From NCBI GenBank assembly GCA_014529385.2, contig CM043942.1, positions 53,446,647 through 53,510,646 of the forward strand: 64,000 nucleotides of DNA, in the 5' to 3' direction. Of this stretch, positions 51,772 through 61,472 are shown in pieces (the first letter of the stretch is position 1; each line of letters begins with the position of its first letter). Both the position numbers and the translations under genes were made by a program. This stretch comes from Adiantum capillus-veneris. Its lineage: Eukaryota; Streptophyta; Polypodiopsida; Polypodiales; Pteridaceae. Under the pieces are notes generated by a model. The model made no database searches, had not been told where the DNA came from, and worked only from the letters and a program-made list of their open reading frames with translations.

Positions 51772-54700
51772 GGAATGAAGGAATCTATAATGGACTAGTG
51801 ATTAGAGGTATCACAACCTGGGAAGATGTCACTGCCAATGCAATCCAATTAGAGGACAACTTGATGATAGCAGGCATGAGGGTGTCTACTGACATGAGAT
51901 CCACTAGCTCACAAGCCATTGAGTATGAACCCATGACTGCAAAGCCCATTGCCAATGAGCCAAAGGTATTTGAGACATTCTTGACAGACCTCACCAAGGC
52001 AATCCAAGAGTCTCTTAAGGATAATCGACCCCCTCAAAATAGTCACATGTATCCAAGAAGGGAGCAACAATGGTGTTCCATTTGCTTAGGTCCACATAGC
52101 ACTAGTGAGTGCCCTACGTTTAGAGTAAAATTTAATGGAACTTGCAACGCATGTGGTAGGTATGGTCACCAAGCTAAGGATTGTTTAATGATCAAACATA
52201 TGATGGCAAATAGACCACCTGTAGCCTGGACGGATGCGCCTCGAGCTCCTGTATTGATGCCTGCTCCACCTGTTGAGCAACTACCGCAACACATGGTTCC
52301 TAGATCTCAAAATGTTGTACAAGCTACACCGCTACCACCTCCTGTGCTAGGACCGCAGCCCCCGCATCCAAGAGTCGCCCCTATGAACCAAGTGGGTTGC
52401 GAGCCATCAAATGCTTATCCAGATAGCTGTGAGGAGGAAATAGACACTAGTATTGCCTACGGACTTGATACATTGGAAGAATGTCCTATATACTACATGG
52501 AAGATTGTTGGGGACAAGTCAAGCCGGTTTATCAAGCTGCTGCTCTCGCATCCAGAGGTCAAAATATCAACACCCAGGCTAGGAGGCCACCTCTTCAATG
52601 CTACGAGTGTGGTGGACCACATCGAGCAGCGGAGTGCCCTATTAGGCTGCAAAAGAATGCTGCACAGATGCAAATGAATCAAGGGAGCACGTCTGCAATG
52701 CCAATACTCACATGTAATCATTGTGGCATAGATCACTTGATTGCCCAATGCCCCTATAACCCAAATGCGCCTAAAATCACACCCCTGAATTTGGTCGAAA
52801 TTGCTAGTGTGACATCCCCAATACCACCCGTCACACCCGCTTATGAGATTACACGGTCCATGCTTCAAGGGCCAGGACATATCCTCGAAGAGAGAGATAC
52901 CGCGTCAATTATCCAAGCAAAGAAAAAGAAGACACGAAGGAAGAAGTCGCAGAATACGGAAAATTCAAAGCCAAGTTCCAAAACAAACATAGGAACAGGA
53001 GATGACCCCATGTATATGAATGACCTCGAGGATGATTCAGATTCAGTCGAGACAATGGAGACTAGAACCAATACCACAAAGGGAAAGACCGACAAAGAAA
53101 ACTGTAACATGGAACCAAATGAAAACCGAATAAGAGAAAACCATAAAGAGCCTCTGAAAACACCACAAGTGTTTCCAAATCCAATCCAAGACCCCCAAGA
53201 TAAACCGCAGGGGCAAAAAGGGAAGAATCGTAAAAAGAAGATTGGGACGTACCCAAACCCAGTAGACGAGATTGAGCAGGTGAAACATCTAAGAGGTTTA
53301 GTGGAGGAGACTCAAAGGAAACTAGAACCAGAACCCATGCATGTCAAAATTCATGACACAGTGTTTCCCACGCAAGTTCATCCACCCCACATGAACCATA
53401 GACCGTTAGCCATATCTAGTATCATCCAAGAAGGGAGTGAGAACGGGACATCAGAAAGTGAGCATACACCCTTCTTGTTGGAAAGGATGTTTAGCGAAGG
53501 AATACCTGATCCCATTGAGGAATATGAGATTCCATCCTCACCAGTTCCTAGTCAAGGACCTACACCCTGCAAAACGCCAATGAATGTTGCCAAACTAGTG
53601 GACTTCATGTCTTCTGAGGTCCGAACCACGATCATAGCAAAGTTGTATGGAGATCCTGAGTTATTCCTTGCACTTCGAGCATTCCTTAATGGAGAGCTAC
53701 GAATGGGATTACCGCAGTTTGCGCAACCAAATAGGCCTGACTCGATTATGATTGATGAGGAAAATCATGTGCAATCACTTGACTTAAATGGACACGAGTC
53801 TATGATTGAGGTACCCATTAACGAATTAGGGCAGTATTTTGAAGGCGACGAGTCTAATGCGACCCTACCCATCACTACCAAGGGATTAACTATAAAGGGA
53901 ATTCTTGATGGTGGTGTGGGAGTTAGCATCGTTACAAAAGATTGTTGGGAATCCATGGGAAAACCCCGCCTCAGTGTTACTAACATTGTGGTAAAGATGG
54001 CAAATGGTACCATAGCCAAACCTATGGGGATGCTCAAGGATCTTAAGATCAAAGTTCTAGGACACAAGGTACGACATACGTTCATTGTAATGGATTTCTC
54101 TAAACACCTTATGACGTATGAAATGATTTTAGGACGACCATTCATGAGGGAAGCACAAAAGGTTCATGATTGGTCTAAAAATCATGTCTATTTGCAATTC
54201 CAAGACTCTGTCCTTAGAGTGGATTTGGTGACTGGTAAGGTACACCCCTTAGGGAGTAAAACCATTATTGATCATCGCTCTGACACCACAGTTCACTCGG
54301 CCCCACTACAATATTGTTACACTTGTAAGAAGGATACAGACATTGGCCAAGATTCTCCTTATATGGATATCCTACCTGGGATGACGGAATCGAACAATGT
54401 GGATTGGGTCCACCTAGCATCAACCATAGACACTTGGGGAAATAGGGGGACGACCTGGGTAACACCTGAGGGGGATGAAATGCCTATACCCTTTAATATG
54501 CTACAAGCAATGCATATCGCTTCCGACAAGACTCATCCTAAGGTAACAAAGAAAACATACAAGTGGGTCCCTAAAGCTTCTTTAGTGACCATACCTAGTG
54601 CTAAAAAACAGAAGCCTTGTAAGAAACGTACCACTCGCTCCAAGAAAAGTAAGAAAATGTTGCGATGGATCCCTAAACGACTATTGGAAGCCCAAGGCTA

Positions 54701-55199
54701 CTATCAAGGAAATGATCAAATCTGGGTGCCAAAACGTAGATTGTGCTCTTACCTATCACCTGACCCAAGTGAGCCCAATCCCGTAGCTCCAAAACGAATC
54801 AATGATCGTGGAAAGAAAAAAATCACAGAATGCTACACACCCGCTCCCGAGCTAGTTTGGGTACCAAAGAAAGAACGATTTGTTCCACCTAGCTCAGGAA
54901 GGGGGGAGTCCCATGAAGCTTTTAGCTCCTCATGTAATACATCCATAGAGGTAAAAGCTTCTACACAGCCTCCATCTATAGTAGTGGACCTCCATGAAGC
55001 TACAAAAGAATCCACACCTCCCAGTGTTCAAGAATCACCTGATAAACCACTTCAAGTTCGATCCTGGGAGAGTACCTTACCACCCTTGCAACTTGACGAG
55101 GCACCTAGGGTAATAGAAAACTACTGGAAAAAATCCTCACCTATTACCAACTGGAACAATTGGTTTCAAAGGGTGACAAGCTCATTTCAAATGGTATGA
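51768..55199 (+). CDS. Gag C-terminus, zinc knuckles and protease-like ORF 2
   Basis: 1143 codons, open without a stop; there is no ATG at the overlap, so it was originally continuous with ORF 1. The end of the gag domain (residues 1-40) is followed by CSICLGPHSTSEC (about 103), CNACGRYGHQAKDC (about 126), CYECGGPHRAAEC (about 277) and CNHCGIDHLIAQC (about 315). Three of the four have the shorter C-x2-C-x3-H-x4-C spacing. After a Lys/Glu-rich linker a retropepsin-like part (about 700-800) has ILDGGVGVSIV (D-G-G in place of D-S/T-G), VVKMANGTIAKPMG and ILGRPFM. Residues about 930-1035 hold four W-V/I-P-K motifs. It ends at TGA 55197, 1.6 kb before the 3' LTR. Confidence 0.85.
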   Translation: MRNEGIYNGLVIRGITTWEDVTANAIQLEDNLMIAGMRVSTDMRSTSSQAIEYEPMTAKPIANEPKVFETFLTDLTKAIQESLKDNRPPQNSHMYPRREQQWCSICLGPHSTSECPTFRVKFNGTCNACGRYGHQAKDCLMIKHMMANRPPVAWTDAPRAPVLMPAPPVEQLPQHMVPRSQNVVQATPLPPPVLGPQPPHPRVAPMNQVGCEPSNAYPDSCEEEIDTSIAYGLDTLEECPIYYMEDCWGQVKPVYQAAALASRGQNINTQARRPPLQCYECGGPHRAAECPIRLQKNAAQMQMNQGSTSAMPILTCNHCGIDHLIAQCPYNPNAPKITPLNLVEIASVTSPIPPVTPAYEITRSMLQGPGHILEERDTASIIQAKKKKTRRKKSQNTENSKPSSKTNIGTGDDPMYMNDLEDDSDSVETMETRTNTTKGKTDKENCNMEPNENRIRENHKEPLKTPQVFPNPIQDPQDKPQGQKGKNRKKKIGTYPNPVDEIEQVKHLRGLVEETQRKLEPEPMHVKIHDTVFPTQVHPPHMNHRPLAISSIIQEGSENGTSESEHTPFLLERMFSEGIPDPIEEYEIPSSPVPSQGPTPCKTPMNVAKLVDFMSSEVRTTIIAKLYGDPELFLALRAFLNGELRMGLPQFAQPNRPDSIMIDEENHVQSLDLNGHESMIEVPINELGQYFEGDESNATLPITTKGLTIKGILDGGVGVSIVTKDCWESMGKPRLSVTNIVVKMANGTIAKPMGMLKDLKIKVLGHKVRHTFIVMDFSKHLMTYEMILGRPFMREAQKVHDWSKNHVYLQFQDSVLRVDLVTGKVHPLGSKTIIDHRSDTTVHSAPLQYCYTCKKDTDIGQDSPYMDILPGMTESNNVDWVHLASTIDTWGNRGTTWVTPEGDEMPIPFNMLQAMHIASDKTHPKVTKKTYKWVPKASLVTIPSAKKQKPCKKRTTRSKKSKKMLRWIPKRLLEAQGYYQGNDQIWVPKRRLCSYLSPDPSEPNPVAPKRINDRGKKKITECYTPAPELVWVPKKERFVPPSSGRGESHEAFSSSCNTSIEVKASTQPPSIVVDLHEATKESTPPSVQESPDKPLQVRSWESTLPPLQLDEAPRVIENYWKKSSPITNWNNWFQRVTSSFQMV

Positions 55200-56829
55200 T
55201 CTACCCAAGGAAGGGGGGAGTGTTTGCTGACAGTCATCATTCATTTGTTTCCCTATCAACCTTCTTCCCTGAACTCTTAATCTCCGTACTTAGGGAATGT
55301 ACATATAAAGCTTTATACTCACAAAAAACAAAAAAATAAAGAGCAAGAGCAATTAGCAAACGAGTATGCACATTAAAGTCAAAACATTGACTCAGACCTA
55401 CACATGTCACATCTGGTACAGTGAAACAGAAACCTATGCGATAAAACACCTTTGATCCTCATCACTTGAGTGATGGAGGGTAGGTAAGATTAGTACGATA
55501 GGAGTGTTTCTGTTTTAGAGTTGAGAGATTAGCGAAGTTCTCTTTTCCTACTAATGTGCCTCCTGGAGGTATTCCTTTTGTTTCCTAGTGTGTACAGGAG
55601 AGTGTTGCTATTGATAGGATTTGGACGTTCATGGAACCTTTCTCTCGTTCACACTTCAAATCAAGCGCGACCATCAACACAAACAGGTGTTTCTTGTCCA
55701 TTAGCATTGCCCTTTAACTTTTTGCATCTATGATTGTCTGCTTTGATTGTGATTGGTAGCATAATATTCAGCGCATTGGCTTAGTATCAAACATTTAATT
55801 CGATGTAATGTTTTGTCATAATCACTTGTCTAGGTTTAAAAATCAAGCAGTCCGACTAAGCTAGTTTGACCAAGCTAGGTATTAGAAATCTTCTCTTAAT
55901 ACCATGGGGAATGCCTTCCTAATAAACAATGGTTACTTAGGTTCTTAATCCGATTTAGGCAGCATTGTGTGAAATGTACTAGGGCTTTCTAGTGGGCTTA
56001 ACCCTAGTGACCTTTAGCGTAAGTATTATAAAGGGAGTTTACTAATGTGATGAGCCTGGGGAGGGTAACAGTGTTATATGACCCCCCAAAGTTACAAAAT
56101 TTAAATGTTGAAAATGAACAAGCAAAAATCGAAGTGCCACAATGTAAAATTTTAAGCTGGAAGAGAAATCTCAGCTTGATTTGGTACTTCACTCACATGT
56201 ATCGCCTATGGTACTAGAGCCCTAGAGGTTCCCAGTGTGGGCGCTTTTCCTTGAAAAGCAAAAAACCCAAGGCATACAAAATAAGCACACACATCATAAT
56301 TGAATCAATGTGAAAAGACTTGGGGGGTTCAAAGAAAAAGTAATCAGTCAGGCGATGATTTCATGAGAAATTCCTTTTATGGTAGCTTAACTACAAAGTC
56401 TTCTAGATATAGCCTCTAGTCAGCCCTCGAACATGAATACTTGGCTCTCGCGATTAAACAACTTAATTGACCACAGATAGTTAAGAAGCTTACCCATGGT
56501 ATTAATATTCGATCTCTAGTGCCTTTCGACCATCAAATTAGCGATCCCAGACTTGTTTAATTTTCTACCTTTACATCTGTTTATGCATTTGATTACATTG
56601 CAATTTAATGTTCATTGCTACCAAATTGTTTGAAATTCTTTGACCAATCAATGTGTCTACCTAAAACTGCATATGCTTTTTAAGAGAATGCAATTACTGT
56701 GCCAATGTTGTTTGATTTTGCAGTGACTAAAGAAGGCTAAGGACATTCATCTCAAATGCTCTTCCACCTCGACGAACCAGCTTCAACCCAATAGCTTCCG
56801 AGGATGGAATCTACATCAGGAAGGGGGGC
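55200..56829 (+). other. Noncoding 3' region of the non-autonomous element
   Basis: 1.6 kb without an ORF or recognisable pol remnant, ending in the PPT. It begins AAGGAAGGGGGGAGTG (about 55208-55222), a purine tract nearly identical to the real PPT at 56817-56829, so an earlier internal PPT-like copy sits right behind the ORF. Confidence 0.6.
56817..56829 (+). promoter_or_regulatory. Polypurine tract of the non-autonomous element
   Basis: AGGAAGGGGGGCA directly before the 3' LTR. Confidence 0.85.
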
Positions 56830-57112
56830 ATGTTAACCCTCACGGCACACGGACACCGTAACCATATTATGTATTTGGTAGAGTCAGGTACCGGGCTTGT
56901 CGGACCAATAGGAAAAGGGTAGGAGTGATCGCCGATGAGAGGCGCACTTTAACTAGGACATTCAAGGGATTAGTTGGCTAAGCATGGGCGCCCAAGTGTG
57001 AATGGGGTGAGCTCCTATAAAAGCCAACTAAACCTAATTTTTACTCATTCTCTCATTTGTGCAATAGAAGAGTGCTCTTGCTCCATCTCCATCTTCTTCT
57101 TCTTCACCTCCT

Positions 57113-57176
<64 letters not shown>

Positions 57177-57420
57177 TGTGTGCAATCGAGCATTACGAAG
57201 GCACGACGGCGGCGAAGCGGTTGAGCGTGGCACGACTGCAGTTTCTTCTTCATCGCGGCGAGGAATCCACCACGAAGGAGAGCGTAGAGCGGTGAGTGAC
57301 ACACCCTTTGTTCTCTTTGAGCTTGCTAGTTTAGGCTTGTTGTGTGCTTGGAGCCGTTTGTGGCTCGCACACGGTGTATTGGCAAGTCCCTTGCTGCGAC
57401 AGTGCGGCAAGGAGCGCACA
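56830..57420 (+). repeat. 3' LTR of the gag/protease-only element (591 bp)
   Basis: Direct repeat of 48662-49229; followed by the target-site duplication CATTC at 57421-57425. Confidence 0.93.
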
Positions 57421-57425
57421 CATTC

Positions 57426-59500
57426 ACATCCAAGGGAATAGAAATTGGCTTACAATCAGCCATACCATACTTTGACAACATGTCCAAAGCATACTGTCTC
57501 TGTGATAGCCATATACCCTCTGGAGTCCTGATCACCTCAATGCCAAGAAAGTAGCGCAACTCGCCTAAATCTTTCATTTCAAACTCCTGTTTGAGAAGAC
57601 CCTTCACATGGTCAATCTCCATAGCATTGTCACCAACAATAATAAGGTCATCTACATATATGGTAATGACCACAATCCCCACATCACTCTCACGTACATA
57701 GAGTGAATGATCAGCATGAGCTCTCCTAAAACCAATACTGATAAGATACTTGGCAATCATGTCATACCATGCTCTAGAGCCCTGCTTCAAACCATACAAA
57801 GATTTGAGAAGTCTGCATACATAATCTGGGTAACCTGGATCGACATAACCAGGTGGCTGATCCATATACACTTCCTCTTGCAACTCACCATTCAAGAAGG
57901 CGTTCTTTACATCCATTTGATGCATAATCCATCCTCTAGATGCAGCCACTGCTATGACAGCTCTCACAGTCGTTATCTTTGCCACTAGAGCAAAGGTCTC
58001 CTCATAGTCTATGCCATACGTCTGTGCATAACCCTTTGCGACCAGCCTTGCCTTGTGACGCTCAATGTTACCATCAACCTTATGCTTGGTTTTATACACC
58101 CATTTACAGCCAATAGCTTTCTTGCCACTTGGCAATGGCACCAACTCCCATGTGTCGTTTGCTTCCAATGCAGCCATCTCTTCATTCATTGCATCATCCC
58201 AATGCACATTTCCAACTGCATCCTCAAAACATGTAGGCTCCACATCCTGTATCACCTTAGCCATGTAGGCTTGGTGATGCGCTAGATACCCATCATAAGT
58301 CAATTTCTGAACTGGATTTCTGACTCTATTAGATCTGCGCGGTCCTGGGTCACTCCTTTGTCCTCTAGCATCTTCTTGTACTTTCCTTACACCAGGTGTC
58401 CTGACAGCCGGGATTCCAAATTCCTCATCAAGACTTTGTTCAGAACCATTTGAATCCATGTCTACATGTGAAAAACCTGATGATGCATCAGCCATAAAGG
58501 GAGGTTCATCAACCTTTTCCTTTCCTTTTCGTGATACATTCCCTGTACCTATTGGTGGAGTAACCTGCGTACGTAGTCTACCATTCCATGGTTTCTCAAC
58601 AGAGCCACGAGAAGAGGACTCTTGTGATCCACTCAAAACCTGTGACTGTGGCCTCACATTTTGTACAACCACATCATCTTTTACATCAGCCCCAATAGTG
58701 CCATGTGCATTATTGTACCAGCTGCTCATCTCATCAAAGACTACATCTCTGCTCACTCGTAATTCTCGTGTAGTAGGATTGTAGCACCTGTACCCCTTTT
58801 GTTCAAGGGAATATCCCACAAGAATACATTTCTCTGCTTTAGGATCCAATTTCCTACGCAACTCATCTGGTACATGCACGTAACCTATGCAGCCAAACAC
58901 TTTCAAGTGTGCCAAATCAGGCTTTGTACTTGTAAAATTTTCCTCAGGTGTTACATCATGCACCGCAGCTGTAGGTGTCCTGTTCATAATGTACACAAAT
59001 GTATTTACGGCTTCAGCCCAGAAATGATGAGGCATGTTCTTCTCATTCATCAATGCACGTGCAACCTCTTCAATGTGCCTGTTTTTCCTTTCTGCGACCC
59101 CATTCTGTTGTGGAGTATATCTGCATGTAAACTGCCTGCGTATACCATGCATTCGCAAAAAATTTGAAAAATCATTGGAGAAGTACTCTCCCCCTCCATC
59201 TGATCTCAATGTCTTGATTTGCATATCTGTTTCCTTCTCAATCATGACTTTGAAGTCTTGAAAGTGACCAAACACTTCACTTTTGTTACGCATGAAGTAG
59301 ACCCATACTTTCCTTGTATGGTCATCAATGAAAGAGACATAATACCTGCAACCATGTATACTTGCAGTATCGGTTGGACCCCAAACATCTGTGTGCACCA
59401 CCTCAAGTGGCTTTTTACATACATTGCGCTCATGTGGAAATGAGCCCTTTGACTGTTTTCCAAACTGGCATACTGCACACACTTTATGCATACCATCCAC
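57426..59500 (-). pseudogene. C3 integrase and reverse transcriptase
   Basis: Minus strand, open for about 690 codons. Zinc-binding CAVCQFGKQSKGSF; integrase core with Asp in VVHTDVWGPTDTAS, Asp in LRSDGGGEYFSNDF and Glu in QQNGVAERKNRHIEE; WAEAVNTFVYIMNRTPT; FGCIGYVHVPDELRRKLDPK. RT with WVYKTKHKVDGNIERHKARL, QMDVKNAFLNGELQEEVYMD (Asp), LKSLYGLKQGSRAWYDMIAK and ITIYVDDLIIVGDN (Y-V-D-D), MKDLGELRYFLGIEV. All catalytic residues are present. It is cut at the CATTC target site; 57326-57420 of the same reading is LTR sequence, not protein. Also separated from gag by one TAG. Confidence 0.92.
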
Positions 59501-59527
59501 CTCGAATTTGGGAAAACCTTTTACAAT

Positions 59528-61021
59528 CTATTTTGATTGCATGCTGCGCAATCTCTGCTCATTGACATGGCCAATGCGTTTGTGCCAAATGTCAACATCA
59601 GCCACAACACCTGTGCCCTGTGAAAATAATGCAGCGTTTACCTCAGGCATGTCTACATTCAGCGTAAACATTCTGCCCACACATTTGCCCTTTGTGATCA
59701 GCTTACAGCCATTCTGGAAATCTTCTACATAATAGCCATTTGGATTGAAGCGAACCTGCAAACCCTGCTCAACCATTTGTCCAACAGAAACAAGATTCTT
59801 TGTAATGTTTGGGACATGAAGTATATCTGCTAGGTACTTTGATTTCCCACTCTTCGTATTTAGAGGTATGTCCCCTACATGAGTAATGGGGTGAACTGTG
59901 TCATCTCTTGTCTGCACATAGCCTGACACATCTGGTTTGCGTATATCTCTAAACCACTCTCCACGAGACGTCATGTGATTAGAGGCACCTGAATCCACAT
60001 ACCAAACATCATCTTGGGTGGAATTCTCTGAAGTCATTGTATTCATTACATGCTGCATAACAAACATGCGCTCGTTTTTGTTGTCATCTGCATCTCTGCT
60101 AGTAGATGCATAGTTGCCCTGTTCTCTCTTTCCACTTGCTTTTCCCTTTGGAAAGTCACGTGACATGTGACCTCTTTCACCACAAGTCCAACATTCTCTG
60201 ATATCTGGAGTATGTTGCTGTCTGCTTGATCCTGCACCACGACCTCTTTGACTCCCCCTGCCTTGAGACTGGTTTCCCCTGCCACCTGTATTGTTTTGAT
60301 TTGATTGGCCTTCCAGAAATTGGCCCCTGCAACTCCTTGGGCCTCGACCACAACCTCTACCTCTACCTCTGTTGGAGTTAGAATAGAAGGCCTGTTCAAA
60401 ATTATTTCTGCCATGAGAAGAATATGTGTCAAGGTTCTTCTCCTCAAGAATAAGCATAGAAATCAAATCTTGGAACACGGGGATGTCGTCTCTTGTATTC
60501 ATGGAAGACCTAAAATATACATACTCATCTCCTAGACCATCCAAGCATGCACGGACAATGTCATCGTCTTCCACTGAGACTTTAATAGATCCAAGAGCCT
60601 CAATGTTACTCTTGATCTTCAAGGCATAATCATTGATTGAGAGGTTGTTCCTCTTAACCTGATTTAGCTCCGACTTTAGTTGAAGCTTCCTGGCCTTGGT
60701 GTTCACCTCGAACACTCTACCTAAGTTTCTCCATGCAATGGCGGGGGTTTCATCATCCTGTAGATAGCCCATCATGCCATCTGTGATGCTCATAGAAAGC
60801 CAATACATCACTTTGCTCTGGCCTTGTTGCCAGTCCCTCAAAGCTTTCCTTTGTTCTGCTGTAGCATTTGCCTCGGGAATCTTTGGTTCCTTTTCATTGT
60901 CTCCTTCTACATAGTCCCAATAACCTTTTCCTTTTAGGAAATTTGTTATTCTGAACTTCCATGCAGGGTAGTTATTTTTCTCAAGCTTCTCAGTAACAAT
61001 CTGACTGAAACCGTCAGACAT
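59528..61021 (-). CDS. C3 gag, protease and pre-integrase segment
   Basis: 497 codons from ATG 61021 (MSDGFSQIVTEKLEKNNYPA) to an in-frame TAG at about 59525. The gag domain (PAWKFRITNFLKGKGYWDYV, LRDWQQGQSKVMYWLSMSIT, LKSELNQVKRNNLSINDYAL) is complete. An Arg/Gly-rich linker (NRGRGRGCGRGPRSCRG) leads to a knuckle CWTCGERGHMSRDF whose last Cys is Phe. The protease site is WYVDSGASNHMTSRGEWF, then ILHVPNITKNLVSVGQMVEQ and DIWHKRIGHVNEQRL. The frame after the TAG is the same as integrase-RT, so one nonsense codon splits gag-pol. Confidence 0.92.
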   Translation of the reverse strand: MSDGFSQIVTEKLEKNNYPAWKFRITNFLKGKGYWDYVEGDNEKEPKIPEANATAEQRKALRDWQQGQSKVMYWLSMSITDGMMGYLQDDETPAIAWRNLGRVFEVNTKARKLQLKSELNQVKRNNLSINDYALKIKSNIEALGSIKVSVEDDDIVRACLDGLGDEYVYFRSSMNTRDDIPVFQDLISMLILEEKNLDTYSSHGRNNFEQAFYSNSNRGRGRGCGRGPRSCRGQFLEGQSNQNNTGGRGNQSQGRGSQRGRGAGSSRQQHTPDIRECWTCGERGHMSRDFPKGKASGKREQGNYASTSRDADDNKNERMFVMQHVMNTMTSENSTQDDVWYVDSGASNHMTSRGEWFRDIRKPDVSGYVQTRDDTVHPITHVGDIPLNTKSGKSKYLADILHVPNITKNLVSVGQMVEQGLQVRFNPNGYYVEDFQNGCKLITKGKCVGRMFTLNVDMPEVNAALFSQGTGVVADVDIWHKRIGHVNEQRLRSMQSK

Positions 61022-61304
61022 CTTGAAGCACTAAGACAAAATAGCTGCAATCTGCAAAAACCTGCAAATCTGTTGAACCTGCTATCGTGGTACTTGTAAT
61101 GCTTTCTACACTCAACGAGTGTCCACAATCAAGCGTACATACAACCACTGTACTTGTACAGTAAATCTCTGTATACTGCACTTTGGAGACCTGTTCAGAA
61201 ACTTGTGCGAAAAATCCCTAAAATTTGGTCGTGGATTGCGAACGAAGGGATTGTGATGCTCTTGCTCTCTTAGCCTCTCTTGCCTGCACCAGGCTCTGAT
61301 ACCA
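61022..61304 (-). promoter_or_regulatory. C3 leader and primer-binding site
   Basis: The 283-bp leader lies between gag and the 5' LTR. On the minus strand TGGTATCAGAG (61294-61304) abuts the LTR and is complementary to initiator tRNA-Met. Confidence 0.85.
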
Positions 61305-61472
61305 TGTAAAGAATGAGGATGCAAGAGAGCTACACAAGACAAGCACAAAGCACACTGAGATGGAAAGCTTCTTCTTCTTCACAGAAAAGAGAGTACAAAA
61401 TGACTAAGTGCTAAATATGAAAAGTAGCACGTATGTACATGTGGTCACTAAGTGTGAACTCGCTAGAAGCGT
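61305..61472 (-). repeat. C3 5' LTR, truncated (168 of 314 bp)
   Basis: It matches 47635-47808 to CGCTAGAAGCGT and then stops abruptly. The following base pairs do not match the rest of the LTR (47809-47948). Confidence 0.88.

Larger units (their letters stand above)
48662..57420 (+). mobile_element. Non-autonomous gag/protease-only LTR retrotransposon
   Basis: LTRs 48662-49229 and 56830-57420 (TGTTAACCCT to GAGCGCACA), perfect target-site duplication CATTC (48657-48661 and 57421-57425), PBS TGGCGCCGCTGCCGGGGA at 49234-49251 and a PPT AGGAAGGGGGGCA at 56817-56829. The 7.6-kb interior encodes gag, four zinc-knuckle-like motifs and a retropepsin-like segment in two long ORFs. I find no RT, RNase H or integrase. 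About nine substitutions between the LTRs suggest a young insertion, younger than C3. It fits the TR-GAG class: it would use enzymes of an autonomous gypsy, possibly Athila/Tat-like given the PBS. Confidence 0.9.
47635..61472 (-). mobile_element. Copia element C3, split by an 8.8-kb insertion and cut at its 5' LTR
   Basis: 3' LTR 47635-47948. Coding parts are 47949-48661 and 57426-61021. A tRNA-iMet PBS complement (CTCTGATACCA, 61294-61304) abuts a 5' LTR that is readable only to 61472. About six substitutions plus one 6-bp indel separate the two LTRs over 168 bp. Without the insertion and one CATTC, gag-pol is a single frame with one in-frame TAG at about 59525 and a few frame changes in RNase H: the best preserved copia here. 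Confidence 0.9.

Noticed and set aside
51785-55015. Several minus-strand frames up to 157 codons across the gag/protease ORFs
   Set aside because: Shadows of the long plus-strand ORFs; no domain, no independent start context.
57326-57420. Apparent C-terminal extension of the C3 RT frame (LDVNV followed by CAPC...)
   Set aside because: The extension is LTR sequence of the inserted element read in frame; the true continuation of C3 is at 48661.
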